DNA of 64,000 nucleotides from positions 179,926 through 243,925 of the forward strand of contig DUZS01000002.1 in the NCBI GenBank assembly GCA_013349405.1, read 5' to 3'. This document shows, piece by piece, positions 44,296 through 53,635 of the stretch (positions within the stretch are counted from its first letter, which is position 1; the number at the start of each line of letters is the position of its first letter). Source of the stretch: Desulfuromonadales bacterium. Lineage in GTDB: Bacteria; Desulfobacterota; Desulfuromonadia; Geobacterales; Pseudopelobacteraceae. The position numbers and the translations under genes are program-made. Under the pieces are notes generated by a model that was given only the letters and a program-made list of their open reading frames with translations, did not search any database and had not been told where the DNA came from.

Positions 44296-45258
44296 GTGAC
44301 TCAGCTTCTTTCTGTGAACGATCTCCACGTCTCTTTTCCGGTTGAAGGGAGCATTTTCAAAGCCGTTCGCGGGATTTCACTTTCTCTTGCGACCGGATCG
44401 GTGCTTGCGCTTGTCGGTGAGTCGGGATCCGGAAAAACCATGACCGCACTTTCCCTTATGCAACTCGTCCCACAACCCGGCTTTATCAGTTCCGGTGACA
44501 TCATTTTTGAAGGGCAGAGTTTGTTGACGCTCCCGGAAAAGGAACTGCGCAGCATCCGGGGACGGCGGATGTCAATGGTCTTCCAGGAACCGATGACCTC
44601 ACTGAATCCGGTATTGCGCATTGCCGATCAACTGGCTGAGCCGCTTGTTCTGCATTCGGGAATGTCGCGGCGCGATGCCGTGGAGCGTGGCGTAGAGCTG
44701 CTGACGAACGTCGGGATTCCGTCTGCCGGTGAGCGGATGCGCGACTATCCTCATCAATTAAGTGGTGGTATGCGCCAGCGTGTCATGATTGCCATGGCCC
44801 TGTCATGTAACCCCTCTCTTCTGATTGCCGATGAGCCAACCACTGCCCTTGATGTCACCATTCAGGCCCAGATACTGGAACTTCTCGACCAGCAGAGGAA
44901 AACCGGCGGCTTATCGATCCTGCTTATTACGCATGATCTGGGGATAATCGCTGAACGGGCCGACCATACTGCGGTCATGTATGCCGGTCAGGTAGTCGAG
45001 TCGGCTCCTGCGGCCACTCTCCTGGCGTCACCGCGACACCCCTATACTGAGGCGCTCCTTGCGTCTCTGCCTCAAAATGCTACTCCGGGGACACCGCTGC
45101 CTACCATGCCGGGCCAGCTCAACATCAGGACAGCGCACGCCGGCGGCTGCAGTTTTGCCGAGCGCTGCCCGCTCGCAGAAGACACCTGCCGCTCCGAACC
45201 GCAGTTGCTTCGGGAAATAGCGCCATATCATACGGTGCGCTGCTGGAAATGCTCATGA
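44296..45258 (+). CDS. Oligopeptide/dipeptide ABC transporter ATPase (OppD/DppD type)
   Basis: A 320-residue nucleotide-binding subunit with Walker [12 protein letters not shown]-loop [10 protein letters not shown], signature LSGGMRQRV, Walker [13 protein letters not shown], and the C-terminal oligopeptide-type Cys motif ([15 protein letters not shown]) that may carry an Fe-S cluster. It powers peptide or nickel uptake with its partner. GTG 44296 gives the usual N-terminus; the frame is open to TTG 44236 and no strong ribosome site exists for either. No permease or binding-protein genes are adjacent. Confidence 0.9.
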   Translation: MTQLLSVNDLHVSFPVEGSIFKAVRGISLSLATGSVLALVGESGSGKTMTALSLMQLVPQPGFISSGDIIFEGQSLLTLPEKELRSIRGRRMSMVFQEPMTSLNPVLRIADQLAEPLVLHSGMSRRDAVERGVELLTNVGIPSAGERMRDYPHQLSGGMRQRVMIAMALSCNPSLLIADEPTTALDVTIQAQILELLDQQRKTGGLSILLITHDLGIIAERADHTAVMYAGQVVESAPAATLLASPRHPYTEALLASLPQNATPGTPLPTMPGQLNIRTAHAGGCSFAERCPLAEDTCRSEPQLLREIAPYHTVRCWKCS

Positions 45259-46229
45259 CTGACGCGAACCTGCTCAGCGCAGTCAATCTGTGCAAAACGT
45301 TTACCGTTTCCGGCCAGAACCGCTCCAACCGTGTACTGACCGCACTTGACCGGGTTTCTCTGCACCTTGCTAGCGGTGAAACGCTCGGTATTGCCGGCGA
45401 ATCAGGCTGCGGCAAATCAACCGCGGCAAAGATCATGGCCGGCCTGTTACTGCCCGATTCCGGCGAGGTTCTCTATAAGGGCACCCCTTTGGGGCAGCTC
45501 GGGCAGAGTGAGCGGAAGATTTTTCGTCACAAGACCCAGATGATTTTTCAGGATCCTTTTTCATCCCTCAATCCGCGCATGCGGATTGGCGACAGCATCT
45601 CTGAACCACTTATCATCGCCGGCGTACCGGCAGCGCAGCAGCAGCCAGAACTTGCCCGGCTCATGGCATCGGTCGGCCTCCCCTACGATACTGCAAACCG
45701 ATTTCCCGATGAGTTTTCCGGCGGGCAGCGCCAGCGCATCGGCATTGCCCGTGCCCTCGCCGCAGCTCCGGAAATTCTGATTGCCGATGAACCGGTGTCA
45801 TCTCTCGACATCTCGATTCAGGCACAGATTATTAACATCCTGCTGCAGATGAAGCAGGATAATGCGTTATCCATGATGATTGTCTCGCATAATCTGCTGA
45901 TACTGCGTCATATCTGCGACAGGATTATCATTATGTATCTTGGCGCTGTTGTCGAATGCGGACCGGCTGCAGAGCTGTTCAGCCGCTGCCGGCATCCCTA
46001 TACCGAGGCGCTTATTGCCGCAATTCCGGGAGTGAGCGCAGCAGCCGCATCCGGAGGCAAACTGTTGCAGGATGACCTCCCCTCGGCGCTCTCCATCCCC
46101 GCCGGGTGCAGATTTCACCCGCGCTGCCGCCATGCGATTGACCGCTGTCGCCGTGAAGTTCCGAAGATGGTTGAGTATGCAGCGGGACAGAGCGCAGCCT
46201 GTCATTTGAGTGAAGAACTATACGGTTAA
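45255..46229 (+). CDS. Oligopeptide/dipeptide ABC transporter ATPase (OppF/DppF type)
   Basis: A 324-residue ATPase with Walker A GESGCGKSTA, FQDPFSSLNPRM, signature FSGGQRQRIGIARAL, Walker B LIADEPVSSLD, and the C-terminal CRFHPRCRHAIDRCR motif of the OppD/F family. ATG 45255 overlaps the previous stop as ATGA, so the two ATPases are co-translated and form a heterodimer. The permeases must be encoded elsewhere. Confidence 0.92.
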   Translation: MTDANLLSAVNLCKTFTVSGQNRSNRVLTALDRVSLHLASGETLGIAGESGCGKSTAAKIMAGLLLPDSGEVLYKGTPLGQLGQSERKIFRHKTQMIFQDPFSSLNPRMRIGDSISEPLIIAGVPAAQQQPELARLMASVGLPYDTANRFPDEFSGGQRQRIGIARALAAAPEILIADEPVSSLDISIQAQIINILLQMKQDNALSMMIVSHNLLILRHICDRIIIMYLGAVVECGPAAELFSRCRHPYTEALIAAIPGVSAAAASGGKLLQDDLPSALSIPAGCRFHPRCRHAIDRCRREVPKMVEYAAGQSAACHLSEELYG

Positions 46230-46360
46230 ACCTTTTTTTAGCCTCACGATTACTTCACGATTTAAAACCAAAAACTTCTGTCTTGAGGCTTTAAAATCGA
46301 GGCCTTTTCGCGAGGCATAAACCTTTTTCAGCCTCACGATTACTTCACGATGTAAAACCA
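46227..46360. repeat. Two 43-44 bp direct repeats with 11-bp-phased half sites
   Basis: Copies at 46227-46270 and 46318-46360 differ at only a few positions. Each contains TCACGAT twice, 11 bases apart (46244 and 46255; 46334 and 46345), on the same face of the helix, and the two copies are 90 bases apart. GCCTCA and TGAGGC elements also face each other within the stretch. They lie between the ABC ATPase stop and the ArsR-type regulator, so they are candidate operators. Confidence 0.75.
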
Positions 46361-46448
46361 GGTATATTCTGCCTTGCCACTGATATTTCGATTGACTGGG
46401 TGAAAATCCATATATATGATATTCAAAAATTTAGCGGGAGATTGTTAT

Positions 46449-46721
46449 ATGGCCTTTGATAAAGATAAAAGGTTTACTGTTGAAGCGGATGTATTGAAAG
46501 TGCTTGGGCACCCGATCCGCCTGAAAATTGTTGCCGGACTCTGTACTCAGGAGTGCAATGTGAAACACATCTGGGAATGCCTCGGGCTGCCCCAGGCGAC
46601 TGTTTCGCAACATCTGGCACTGCTGAAGAACAAGGGCATAATCGAAGGCAAGCGCGAAGGGGTGGAAGTACACTACAGCGTCATCAATGAATGTGCGAAA
46701 AGAATCATCGAGACATTGTAG
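46449..46721 (+). CDS. ArsR-family winged-helix regulator
   Basis: A 90-residue small regulator. The ArsR phrase VLKVLGHPIRLKIVAGL, the recognition region LPQATVSQHLALLKNKGI and the wing EGKREGVEVHYSV are clear. Cys residues occur in LCTQECNV (CxxxC) and near the C-terminus; this is not the usual ELCVC arsenic site, so a metal, sulfide or redox signal is possible. GGGAG lies 9 bases before ATG 46449. The duplicated repeat upstream may be its own operator. Its end overlaps the convergent bioC by 17 bases. Confidence 0.88.
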   Translation: MAFDKDKRFTVEADVLKVLGHPIRLKIVAGLCTQECNVKHIWECLGLPQATVSQHLALLKNKGIIEGKREGVEVHYSVINECAKRIIETL

Positions 46722-47517
46722 CTGTCAGATACAGAACTTTATAGGTCGCCGGTATTTTGCCGTTCTGCCCGTAAAGCTGCTGATAGCGACAGGAAGTTTC
46801 CTGCAAGACCCCTCGCCACCCCAGACCATATTCTGAGCCGCCCGACACCGCTCCTGCTCCGATATTTTTTACTGATCTCAGCAGAGAGTGCAGATCATCA
46901 TACCAGTCGACTTCTGTCTCAACTGAAATAACCGCCTTCTCAAATCCCATACTGTTCACAATCGGCGTCACGTCATCAAGCGTATAAAAACCATGAAGGC
47001 GGGACATTTTTGAACTGTCTCCACCAGTGACGTCATGAAAGCAGCGCCGCAACTCGTAGAGCGTACCATGACAAAAGAATGCTACGCCAAGTCTCCCTCC
47101 CGGTGCGGCAACCCTGCACATTTCTCCTATCACAACCGGCAAATCACTTACCCACTGCAACACAGACGCCGAAACAACCAGATCAAAAATGCCGCTTTTG
47201 AAGGGAAGAGCCTCTGCTGTACCGTTAACAACAGAACAGACTGCGCCCATTTTCTGCTGGCTCTTCAGGCACATATTGAGTGCGATATCAACACCGGCCA
47301 GACGCGCGGCAGGATGCCGGGCATGCAACAGTTCAAGCAGTGCTCCCGTACCGGTACCGACATCAAGAATATGCCCAGGGGCATGATCACGATGCAGTTC
47401 CACTGACCCGGCCAGTTGAGTTACAACCCGCTTTTGTACCAGCACATGCCGGTCGTACTGTTCCGCATTGTTATGAAAGGAAGTCGCAATATGGGCCGCC
47501 TCGGCGATTCTATGCAT
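46705..47517 (-). CDS. bioC: Malonyl-ACP O-methyltransferase
   Basis: A 270-residue SAM-dependent methyltransferase. Motif I ILDVGTGTGALLELL, the acidic GVDIALNM, and the LVVSASVLQWVSD segment typical of BioC are present. BioC methylates malonyl-ACP so it can prime pimeloyl synthesis for biotin. CGGAG lies 6 bases before ATG 47517, which overlaps the bioH stop by 8 bases. It is the last gene of bioF-bioH-bioC. Confidence 0.88.
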   Translation of the reverse strand: MHRIAEAAHIATSFHNNAEQYDRHVLVQKRVVTQLAGSVELHRDHAPGHILDVGTGTGALLELLHARHPAARLAGVDIALNMCLKSQQKMGAVCSVVNGTAEALPFKSGIFDLVVSASVLQWVSDLPVVIGEMCRVAAPGGRLGVAFFCHGTLYELRRCFHDVTGGDSSKMSRLHGFYTLDDVTPIVNSMGFEKAVISVETEVDWYDDLHSLLRSVKNIGAGAVSGGSEYGLGWRGVLQETSCRYQQLYGQNGKIPATYKVLYLTATMSR

Positions 47518-48328
47518 GGATGCTCCGGATAAAACGGGAAAGTTCCGCGTTAAATGTATGACTTTGAGTCAGAAAAGGCGCGTGTCCGCACCCCGGGAAA
47601 ACAGACTGTTCAGCACCGGAAATATGCTCTTTCAGATATGTTGACGCCTGCGGCAGGCAGATCCTGTCGTGACTGCCGTTAAGGATCACGGTCGGTACAT
47701 GCACATCAGGCAACAAATGACGCATGTCTGCTCGCACAAGCGTATCTAGCGCTTCAAGCACAGCGCCGGTATCCGGCGGCGGGATTGACTCCAGCAGCTT
47801 CGTTATTTCTGATGACAATGGGCAGCACTCCATTTCACCTTCGGCAAAGATCCGGGTATAGAAATCAACCAGTGCCCGCCCGATGTTGCGCTGCACCTTA
47901 CGGCGCATACCGCTCGCTTCCTTCTCGGCAAGACCATACCGGAAGTCTGCCGAAGCGGTAAAGCGGGGGGTGGCAGAGATCAAAGCCATACCGTCCAGCC
48001 GCCCGGACAGCTCTGCACAGGCCTGCAGAGCGATGTGCGCTCCCATGGACCATCCGGCGAGGACAACCTTTGCAAGATTCAGCTGTTCTATCAGATCAGC
48101 CAGGTCGTTGGCGAACGAGGAGAAAGAGAGAGAACCGGCAACCAGGTTCGAGCGGCCATGCCCGCGGAGATCAGGGGCAATCACGCGGAATGAAGCGGCG
48201 AGGCCAGCGAATTGGTATTGCCAAACCGCCGAGGACATGCACCAGCCATGCACCATCACGACCGGAAATCCGCAGCCCCGCTCTTCATACCACAGCGACT
48301 CCCCTCTGCGGTTCTCATACCACGGCAT
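47510..48328 (-). CDS. bioH: Pimeloyl-ACP methyl ester esterase
   Basis: A 272-residue alpha/beta hydrolase with oxyanion motif VMVHGWCMSS, nucleophile elbow GWSMGA, acid NGSHDRI and catalytic His in GCGHAPF. In the biotin operon context it cleaves the methyl ester that BioC installed. ATG 48328 shares one base with the bioF stop (TGATG). The assignment leans on context because alpha/beta hydrolases are diverse. Confidence 0.88.
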   Translation of the reverse strand: MPWYENRRGESLWYEERGCGFPVVMVHGWCMSSAVWQYQFAGLAASFRVIAPDLRGHGRSNLVAGSLSFSSFANDLADLIEQLNLAKVVLAGWSMGAHIALQACAELSGRLDGMALISATPRFTASADFRYGLAEKEASGMRRKVQRNIGRALVDFYTRIFAEGEMECCPLSSEITKLLESIPPPDTGAVLEALDTLVRADMRHLLPDVHVPTVILNGSHDRICLPQASTYLKEHISGAEQSVFPGCGHAPFLTQSHTFNAELSRFIRSIHA

Positions 48329-49512
48329 CAGACGACTCCGAGGCGCTGCCCGACACGGCAGATACTCACAACTGCGCTCGTCAAATCAGCCAGCGAGTGA
48401 GTAGCCATCAACGTAAAGCGGAGACGACTGGTGCCGACCGGAACCGTTGGCGGGCGTATCCCCTGGGCAAAATAACCTTCCACCAGCAGCGCCTCTGAAA
48501 ACTGCATGGTGGTATCGGCAGAACCAATAACAATCGGCACAATCTGGGTCGTACCGGCAGGTATTGAAAAACCGGCATCAGCAAGACTGTTTCTGAAGAA
48601 ACGGGCGTTGCCGGCTAACTGCCTGCGCAACCGGTCACCTTCCTGCGTCTGCACAAGCTCGACGGCCGCAAGCGAAGCTGCCAGCACAGCGGGCGGCAGC
48701 GAGGTTGAAAAGATAAAGCTGCGGGCACGGTTGATCAACAGGTCGCGCAGTTCTGCGGAAACGGCAGCATACGCGCCAAAACTGCCGAGTGCTTTGCCAA
48801 ATGTTCCCATCTGAATGTCGATATCTTTTCCGACGCCGGATAGCTCGGCACTCCCCCTGCCCTGTTCGCCAAGGACGCCGCAGCCATGGGCATCATCAAC
48901 CATGAGCAACGCGCCATGAGCATGTTTGAGAGCGACCAGTTCCGTCAGCGGAGCAATGTCACCATCCATGCTGAACACACCGTCAGTGACAATCAGACAG
49001 CGTCCGGTGGCATGTTCATTGAGATGTTTCTCCATCAGCACGGCAAGAGCAGCATGGTCATTGTGCGGATATCGTACTGACCGTGCGCCGGAAAGCAGGA
49101 TGCCGTCGATGATGCTGGCATGATTGAGGCGGTCGGAAAAGACGACATCACCCTTCCCCACCAGCGCCGGAATAATGCCGGTATTGGCGGCATGACCGCT
49201 ATTAAAGACAAGTGCGGCTTCGCTCCCCTTGAACGCGGCAACCGCCTGTTCCAGCCGTTCGTGGAGTGCCATGGTCCCGGAGACCAGCCGTGACGCGCCG
49301 CTTGAAGTGCCGTACTGCTCAATGGCCGCTATCGAAGCAGCCGCCAGGGCAGGATGGTCAGCCAGACCGAGATAATTGTTGGAACAGAGCATCATCACAT
49401 CGTGACCGTTACAGGTAACATGCGCCGACTGCCGACCGTTGATCACTCTGGTTCTCCGCAGCAGGCCGCGGTTTTTGATCTCTTCGAGTTCGTCTTGCAC
49501 TGTTCTGGTCAT
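48328..49512 (-). CDS. bioF: 8-amino-7-oxononanoate synthase
   Basis: A 394-residue PLP enzyme that condenses pimeloyl-ACP and alanine. It has [47 protein letters not shown] and the PLP Lys in [21 protein letters not shown] precedes ATG 49512. The BirA box at 49524-49556 lies just upstream, so the whole bioF-bioH-bioC unit should be repressed by biotin. Confidence 0.95.
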   Translation of the reverse strand: MTRTVQDELEEIKNRGLLRRTRVINGRQSAHVTCNGHDVMMLCSNNYLGLADHPALAAASIAAIEQYGTSSGASRLVSGTMALHERLEQAVAAFKGSEAALVFNSGHAANTGIIPALVGKGDVVFSDRLNHASIIDGILLSGARSVRYPHNDHAALAVLMEKHLNEHATGRCLIVTDGVFSMDGDIAPLTELVALKHAHGALLMVDDAHGCGVLGEQGRGSAELSGVGKDIDIQMGTFGKALGSFGAYAAVSAELRDLLINRARSFIFSTSLPPAVLAASLAAVELVQTQEGDRLRRQLAGNARFFRNSLADAGFSIPAGTTQIVPIVIGSADTTMQFSEALLVEGYFAQGIRPPTVPVGTSRLRFTLMATHSLADLTSAVVSICRVGQRLGVV

Positions 49513-49523
49513 GGCCCCCCCTA

Positions 49524-49556
49524 TTGTCAACCGACATACTACATCAAGGTTAACAA
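49524..49556 (-). promoter_or_regulatory. BirA operator of the biotin operon
   Basis: TTGTCAACC, 15 bases, then GGTTAACAA on the plus strand; on the minus strand TTGTTAACC-N15-GGTTGACAA. This is close to the BirA consensus TTGTAAACC-N14-16-GGTTTACAA. It ends 12 bases before the bioF start codon, so BirA bound to biotinyl-AMP would block transcription. Confidence 0.88.
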
Positions 49557-49563
49557 TGTGTCC

Positions 49564-49597
49564 AAAAAAAAAGGGACGCTCCCGATGGCAGCGTCCC
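49564..49597 (-). terminator. Terminator behind the nucleotide-sugar operon
   Basis: GGGACGCT pairs with AGCGTCCC around a 9-base loop and nine T follow on the minus strand. It lies 30 bases after the ManC stop and just ahead of the BirA box. Confidence 0.9.
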
Positions 49598-49626
49598 GTA
49601 TCTTCCTGAAAGAGAACAAAAAGGCG

Positions 49627-50703
49627 CTACAAATACTCCGTCAGTCCTTTGGCTCCCAACTGCTCCACAACCTTCTTCACGTCCTGGCAGCGCTCACGGT
49701 CGCAGACCATGATCGCATCAGGGGTTGAAACAATCACCAGGCTATGCACACCAACCGTGGCGACCATTCTCCCGTCGGCATAAATAAGGTTGTCGGATGA
49801 ATCAACCGCAATATGACCGGCAGCGTTAACACAGACCGTCCCGACGCTGTCAGGCTCAACAACCTCCGGCAGAGCGCTCCAGCTGCCGACATCGCTCCAG
49901 CCCATCTCGACCGGCACCATCAGCACTTTGGCAGACTTTTCCATCACCCCGTAATCAATGGAAATACTCTCGACATCCTGATACAGAGCCACAATCCGCT
50001 CCTTCAGGGCGGCGTCACCTGTTGTGCCGGGGTGTAGCAACGGCTCAAGCTGTGCGCGCAGAGACGGCATATACGCCGCCATCTCTTCAAGAATCGTGTC
50101 AGCCCGCCAGATAAACATACCGCTGTTCCAGAAGAAGTTCCCTTCATCCAGATAACGCACCGCCTCTTCAAGCGGCGGCTTCTCGACAAAACGGGCAACC
50201 GGGAACGGCCCCTGACCGGTCAGTTCTGTCATATCCGCCTCGATATACCCGTAGCCGGTTTCAGGGTGTGACGGCAGAATACCAAGCGTCACCAGAGACC
50301 CGCTTTCTGCGGCCTTCCCTGCAAAAACAAGTGTGTCCCGCAGTGCGGTTTCATTTTTAATAAAATGATCCGCCGGAAGTACGACCATGATCCCGGAGGG
50401 TTCACGGGCAGCAATCAGTGCGGCGGCAAGCCCGATTGCCGCGGCGGTATTCCGCCCGACCGGCTCCGCAATAACGTCAATGGGCACCGCATCATACTGC
50501 TGCATCTGCCGTGCAGTTTCAGCCGCCTGAATGTGGTTGGTTACAATTATAATGCGCTTTGGATGGAGCGGCAGCACACGTTCAACAGTCCTCTGCAGCA
50601 TGCTTCGGTCACCGGTGATCGAGATCAGCTGCTTCGGAAGCGCAACCCGTGAAAGCGGCCAGAACCTGGTCCCCGATCCACCGGCCAGAATGACAATATA
50701 CAT
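49627..50703 (-). CDS. manC: Mannose-1-phosphate guanylyltransferase (GMP domain only)
   Basis: A 358-residue nucleotidyltransferase with pyrophosphorylase signature AGGSGTRFWPLSR, PKQLISI, AEPVGRNTAAAI, LPADHFI, FVEKP and FWNSGMFIW. It makes GDP-mannose. The usual C-terminal isomerase cupin of full-length ManC is missing here and is encoded separately at 51243-51602 in the same operon. GGGAG lies 9 bases before ATG 50703. Confidence 0.92.
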   Translation of the reverse strand: MYIVILAGGSGTRFWPLSRVALPKQLISITGDRSMLQRTVERVLPLHPKRIIIVTNHIQAAETARQMQQYDAVPIDVIAEPVGRNTAAAIGLAAALIAAREPSGIMVVLPADHFIKNETALRDTLVFAGKAAESGSLVTLGILPSHPETGYGYIEADMTELTGQGPFPVARFVEKPPLEEAVRYLDEGNFFWNSGMFIWRADTILEEMAAYMPSLRAQLEPLLHPGTTGDAALKERIVALYQDVESISIDYGVMEKSAKVLMVPVEMGWSDVGSWSALPEVVEPDSVGTVCVNAAGHIAVDSSDNLIYADGRMVATVGVHSLVIVSTPDAIMVCDRERCQDVKKVVEQLGAKGLTEYL

Positions 50704-50716
50704 ACATTGACTCCCG

Positions 50717-51253
50717 TTACTTGTACTGGATTCTGTACAGAAAATCTGCTACTTCCCGTCCAAGATCACTGAACGAATCAGTAGTATTCATCACATCCCA
50801 CAGAGTTTCCCGAAAAACCGCGACTTCCTGACCCGTCGCGCCATCGCGCAGAGTGACAACAATGGTGATTTTAAAACGGCCGAGGCGCACAAATGTCCCT
50901 GACAGTACCAATGTTGCCGCATCCGGATTCCCGTCACGGGAAATATTTTTAAACATCTTGTGCGACGCGACAAAACGCTCAATATGCCCGGAAAGCTCTC
51001 CCGGGAGCTTCGTATAGCGGAGGTCGCGCGGTTCCGATACGGCATCTGTCGCGTCAGAATACAATTCCGGCTTGAGCTCCAGATCCTGAATGAGCAGCTT
51101 GGTATAGGTGTACATCGGCTTTGGGTTCGTAACAACTTCTTCTTCAATTCTTGTTGTCGAAGACGCGGCGCACCCCGCGCAGACGAGCAGCAGCGAGAGG
51201 CAGCAGAGGACCAGCAGCGGACGTATGTGTAAAGCGCCCCGGCTACGCTGCAT
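50717..51253 (-). CDS. Predicted lipoprotein
   Basis: A 178-residue protein with a lipobox: hydrophobic LLVLCCLSLLLVCAGC, cysteine 29 or nearby. The mature part holds LLIQDLELKPELY, LVLSGTFVRLGRFKI and a final AVFRETLWDVMNTT, resembling DUF4410-like outer-membrane lipoproteins, but the family is not certain. It sits between the two ManC halves and its start overlaps the cupin stop by 11 bases. Confidence 0.75.
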   Translation of the reverse strand: MQRSRGALHIRPLLVLCCLSLLLVCAGCAASSTTRIEEEVVTNPKPMYTYTKLLIQDLELKPELYSDATDAVSEPRDLRYTKLPGELSGHIERFVASHKMFKNISRDGNPDAATLVLSGTFVRLGRFKITIVVTLRDGATGQEVAVFRETLWDVMNTTDSFSDLGREVADFLYRIQYK

Positions 51254-51602
51254 CCGTGGTTCCGCAGCGATTGTAGTCATCATTAAAGCGAACGATATCA
51301 TCCTCACCCAGATATTCCCCGCTTTGAACTTCAATGATCACCAGAGGAATTTTCCCCGGATTTTCAAGACGATGATTCTGTCCGATCGGAATAAACGTCG
51401 ACTCATTTACGTTAATAATCTGCTGGATCTCTCCGCAGGTTACAAGCGCGGTGCCGGAGACTACAATCCAGTGTTCACTGCGATGATGATGTTTCTGGAG
51501 GGAAAGCCGCTGACTCGGCAGCACCTCAATCCGCTTTATTTTATAGTTATTGTTCTCATCGAGAACGGTATACGTTCCCCACGGGCGTTCGCCTCGTTCC
51601 AT
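51243..51602 (-). CDS. ManC-type mannose-6-phosphate isomerase cupin
   Basis: A 119-residue stand-alone cupin that matches the C-terminal domain of bifunctional ManC: RPWGTYTVLDENNNYKIKRI, LSLQKHHHRSEHWIVVSGTA and QNHRLENPGKIPL carry the metal ligands. It should isomerise fructose-6-P and mannose-6-P for the guanylyltransferase in the same operon. AGAAAGGA precedes ATG 51602. Confidence 0.9.
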   Translation of the reverse strand: MERGERPWGTYTVLDENNNYKIKRIEVLPSQRLSLQKHHHRSEHWIVVSGTALVTCGEIQQIINVNESTFIPIGQNHRLENPGKIPLVIIEVQSGEYLGEDDIVRFNDDYNRCGTTDAA

Positions 51603-51621
51603 AGGTAATCCTTTCTGAGCA

Positions 51622-52452
51622 TTATTTATTGCGAAGTTTCAGATATTCCCGCAGCGCATTTCGCCACGCTTGCGGATGATAGCCGGTTTCAGTACTCAGT
51701 TTAGTACACTCCAGCGTGGAATAGAGCGGACGGCGGGCAGGACGATTCAAGTCGCTGGTTGACATCGGCTTAACTGCTACATTCTGTCCTGTTTCTGCAA
51801 AGATTGCTGTGGCGAAGTCGTTCCACGAGCAGTAGCCGGAGTTTGCCGCATGAAAGATTCCCCGGCAGCCGCTGTCAATGAGGGCGAGAATTGCCTGCGC
51901 CAGGTCAACAGTCCATGTTGGTGAACCGATCTGATCATCTACCACTGGTATTTCACTTTTTTCTGCTCCCAGGCGGAGCATGGTCTCTACAAAATTCTTG
52001 CCATGCAGGCCGTACAACCACTGCGTCCGCACAATCAGATGTTCACGAGAGAATGCGGCGTTCATTTCGCCAGCCAGCTTTGATTCACCGTAGACACTGA
52101 GCGGACAGGTGGCATCATCCTCGACATACGGAGTGCCTTTGCCGCCATCAAATACGTAATCGGTGCTTACCTGTACCAGCAGCGCGCCGCTATCCCTGCA
52201 CGCCATCGCCAGGTACGCCACCCCTTCACCATTTACGGCCATTGCAGTCTCGGCGGCGCTTTCGCAGCCATCGACATCCGTATAGGCGGCACAATTAATA
52301 ACCACCTCCGGCTTTAGAGCGCCAACCACTTTAAAAACCGACTCAGGTGACGTAATATCGATATCAGCGATATCAACGCCATGGCCCCGATCACCCAGAA
52401 GCGCCATCAGGTCGTTACCAAGCATGCCATTGGCACCAACCACCAGGATCAT
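51622..52452 (-). CDS. rfbD: dTDP-4-dehydrorhamnose reductase
   Basis: A 276-residue SDR enzyme with NADP site ILVVGANGMLGNDLM, INCAAYTDVDGCE, VSTDYVFDG and the catalytic YGESKLAGE. It performs the last step of dTDP-rhamnose synthesis. ATG 52452 (GGAGG 6 bases upstream) overlaps the rfbB stop as ATGA. rfbA and rfbC are not in the window. Confidence 0.93.
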   Translation of the reverse strand: MILVVGANGMLGNDLMALLGDRGHGVDIADIDITSPESVFKVVGALKPEVVINCAAYTDVDGCESAAETAMAVNGEGVAYLAMACRDSGALLVQVSTDYVFDGGKGTPYVEDDATCPLSVYGESKLAGEMNAAFSREHLIVRTQWLYGLHGKNFVETMLRLGAEKSEIPVVDDQIGSPTWTVDLAQAILALIDSGCRGIFHAANSGYCSWNDFATAIFAETGQNVAVKPMSTSDLNRPARRPLYSTLECTKLSTETGYHPQAWRNALREYLKLRNK

Positions 52453-53522
52453 TGGGCACCTCCGCCATACTGACCGTGATAGTATTCGAGGTACGCGCCG
52501 GAGGTAACATCTGCCACCCAATCCTGATTGGCAAGGTACCAGTCAATCGTCTCGGCGATGCCCTGCTCAAAGGTGTAAGCCGGGCTCCAGCCAAGATCTG
52601 AGGTCAGTTTCGATGCGTCGATAGCATAGCGGCGATCATGCCCGGGACGATCCTTGACAAAGGTTATCAAGGTGCGATTTTCACCAGACGCGCGACCAAG
52701 GCGACCATCCAGGAGGTCACAGACCAGATTGACAATATCAATGTTTTTCCACTCGTTGTTGCCGCCGACATTATAAACGGCACCAGGGGCTGCCCCCTTC
52801 AGGACAGTTTCAATCGCGACGGCGTGATCCCGGACATGCAGCCAGTCGCGAACATTCAAGCCGTCGCCGTAGACCGGCAGCGGTTTTTTATTGATGATAT
52901 TATGGATCAGGAGCGGAATCAGCTTTTCCGGAAAATGATAGGGGCCGTAATTATTGGAGCAGCGGGTATTCAGTGTTGGCATACCGAATGTTTCATGATA
53001 CGCCCGCACCAGCAGGTCAGCGCCGGCCTTGCTTGCCGAATATGGCGAATTGGCCGCCAGCGGTGTTTCCTCAGTAAAATAGCCGGTGTCACCGAGACTG
53101 CCATAGACTTCATCAGTTGAAATCTGCAGGAAGCGGAAGCCAGCGACAACTCCTGACTGCCAGTGTTTGCGGCTCTCTTCAAGGAGTATCTGCGTGCCGA
53201 GCACATTCGTCCGGACAAATATCTCCGGCCCGGTAATGGAGCGATCAACATGCGACTCTGCAGCAAAATGGACGACCGCATCTATGCGCCGGTCGGCAAG
53301 CAACCTGGCTACAAGTCCGGCATCACCAATATCACCCTTAGAGAAGTGATAATCAGGATTCCCTTCAAGCGCAGTCAAATTTTTGAGATTGCCGGCATAG
53401 GTCAGGCAATCAAGATTAGTAACACTGCAGCCCGGATTACCGGCCATAAAAGAATGAATAAAATTGGAGCCGATAAAGCCGGCTCCTCCGGTAACCAGAA
53501 CCGATGTGGGCATAAATTTCAC
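52449..53522 (-). CDS. rfbB: dTDP-glucose 4,6-dehydratase
   Basis: A 357-residue extended SDR with VTGGAGFIGSNFIH, the catalytic Thr in STDEVYGSLG, and YSASKAGADLL, followed by RCSNNYGPYHFPEKLIP. It converts dTDP-glucose to the 4-keto-6-deoxy sugar. GTG 53522 is preferred because AAGGA lies 7 bases upstream; ATG 53513 would be 16 bases away. It is the first gene of the nucleotide-sugar operon. Confidence 0.95.
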   Translation of the reverse strand: MKFMPTSVLVTGGAGFIGSNFIHSFMAGNPGCSVTNLDCLTYAGNLKNLTALEGNPDYHFSKGDIGDAGLVARLLADRRIDAVVHFAAESHVDRSITGPEIFVRTNVLGTQILLEESRKHWQSGVVAGFRFLQISTDEVYGSLGDTGYFTEETPLAANSPYSASKAGADLLVRAYHETFGMPTLNTRCSNNYGPYHFPEKLIPLLIHNIINKKPLPVYGDGLNVRDWLHVRDHAVAIETVLKGAAPGAVYNVGGNNEWKNIDIVNLVCDLLDGRLGRASGENRTLITFVKDRPGHDRRYAIDASKLTSDLGWSPAYTFEQGIAETIDWYLANQDWVADVTSGAYLEYYHGQYGGGAQ

Positions 53523-53586
53523 GATATGATCCTTTTCAGGTAGAAGTCGGAAGCCATACTATTTTCTTTTCACCGATATTCTGGTA

Positions 53587-53614
53587 TTGTAGTGACAGGC
53601 ATTGCCTTTACTAT
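53587..53614 (+). promoter_or_regulatory. Candidate promoter of the small Cys-rich protein
   Basis: TTGTAG (53587-53592) and TACTAT (53609-53614) with a 16-base spacer lie about 22 bases before ATG 53636, in the gap divergent from rfbB. Confidence 0.35.
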
Positions 53615-53635
53615 ATGTCACCAGGGAGAATCACC

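Noticed and set aside
46227..46360. CRISPR array
   Set aside because: Only two repeat copies of 43-44 bp, a unique spacing and no cas genes; phased half sites fit operators better.
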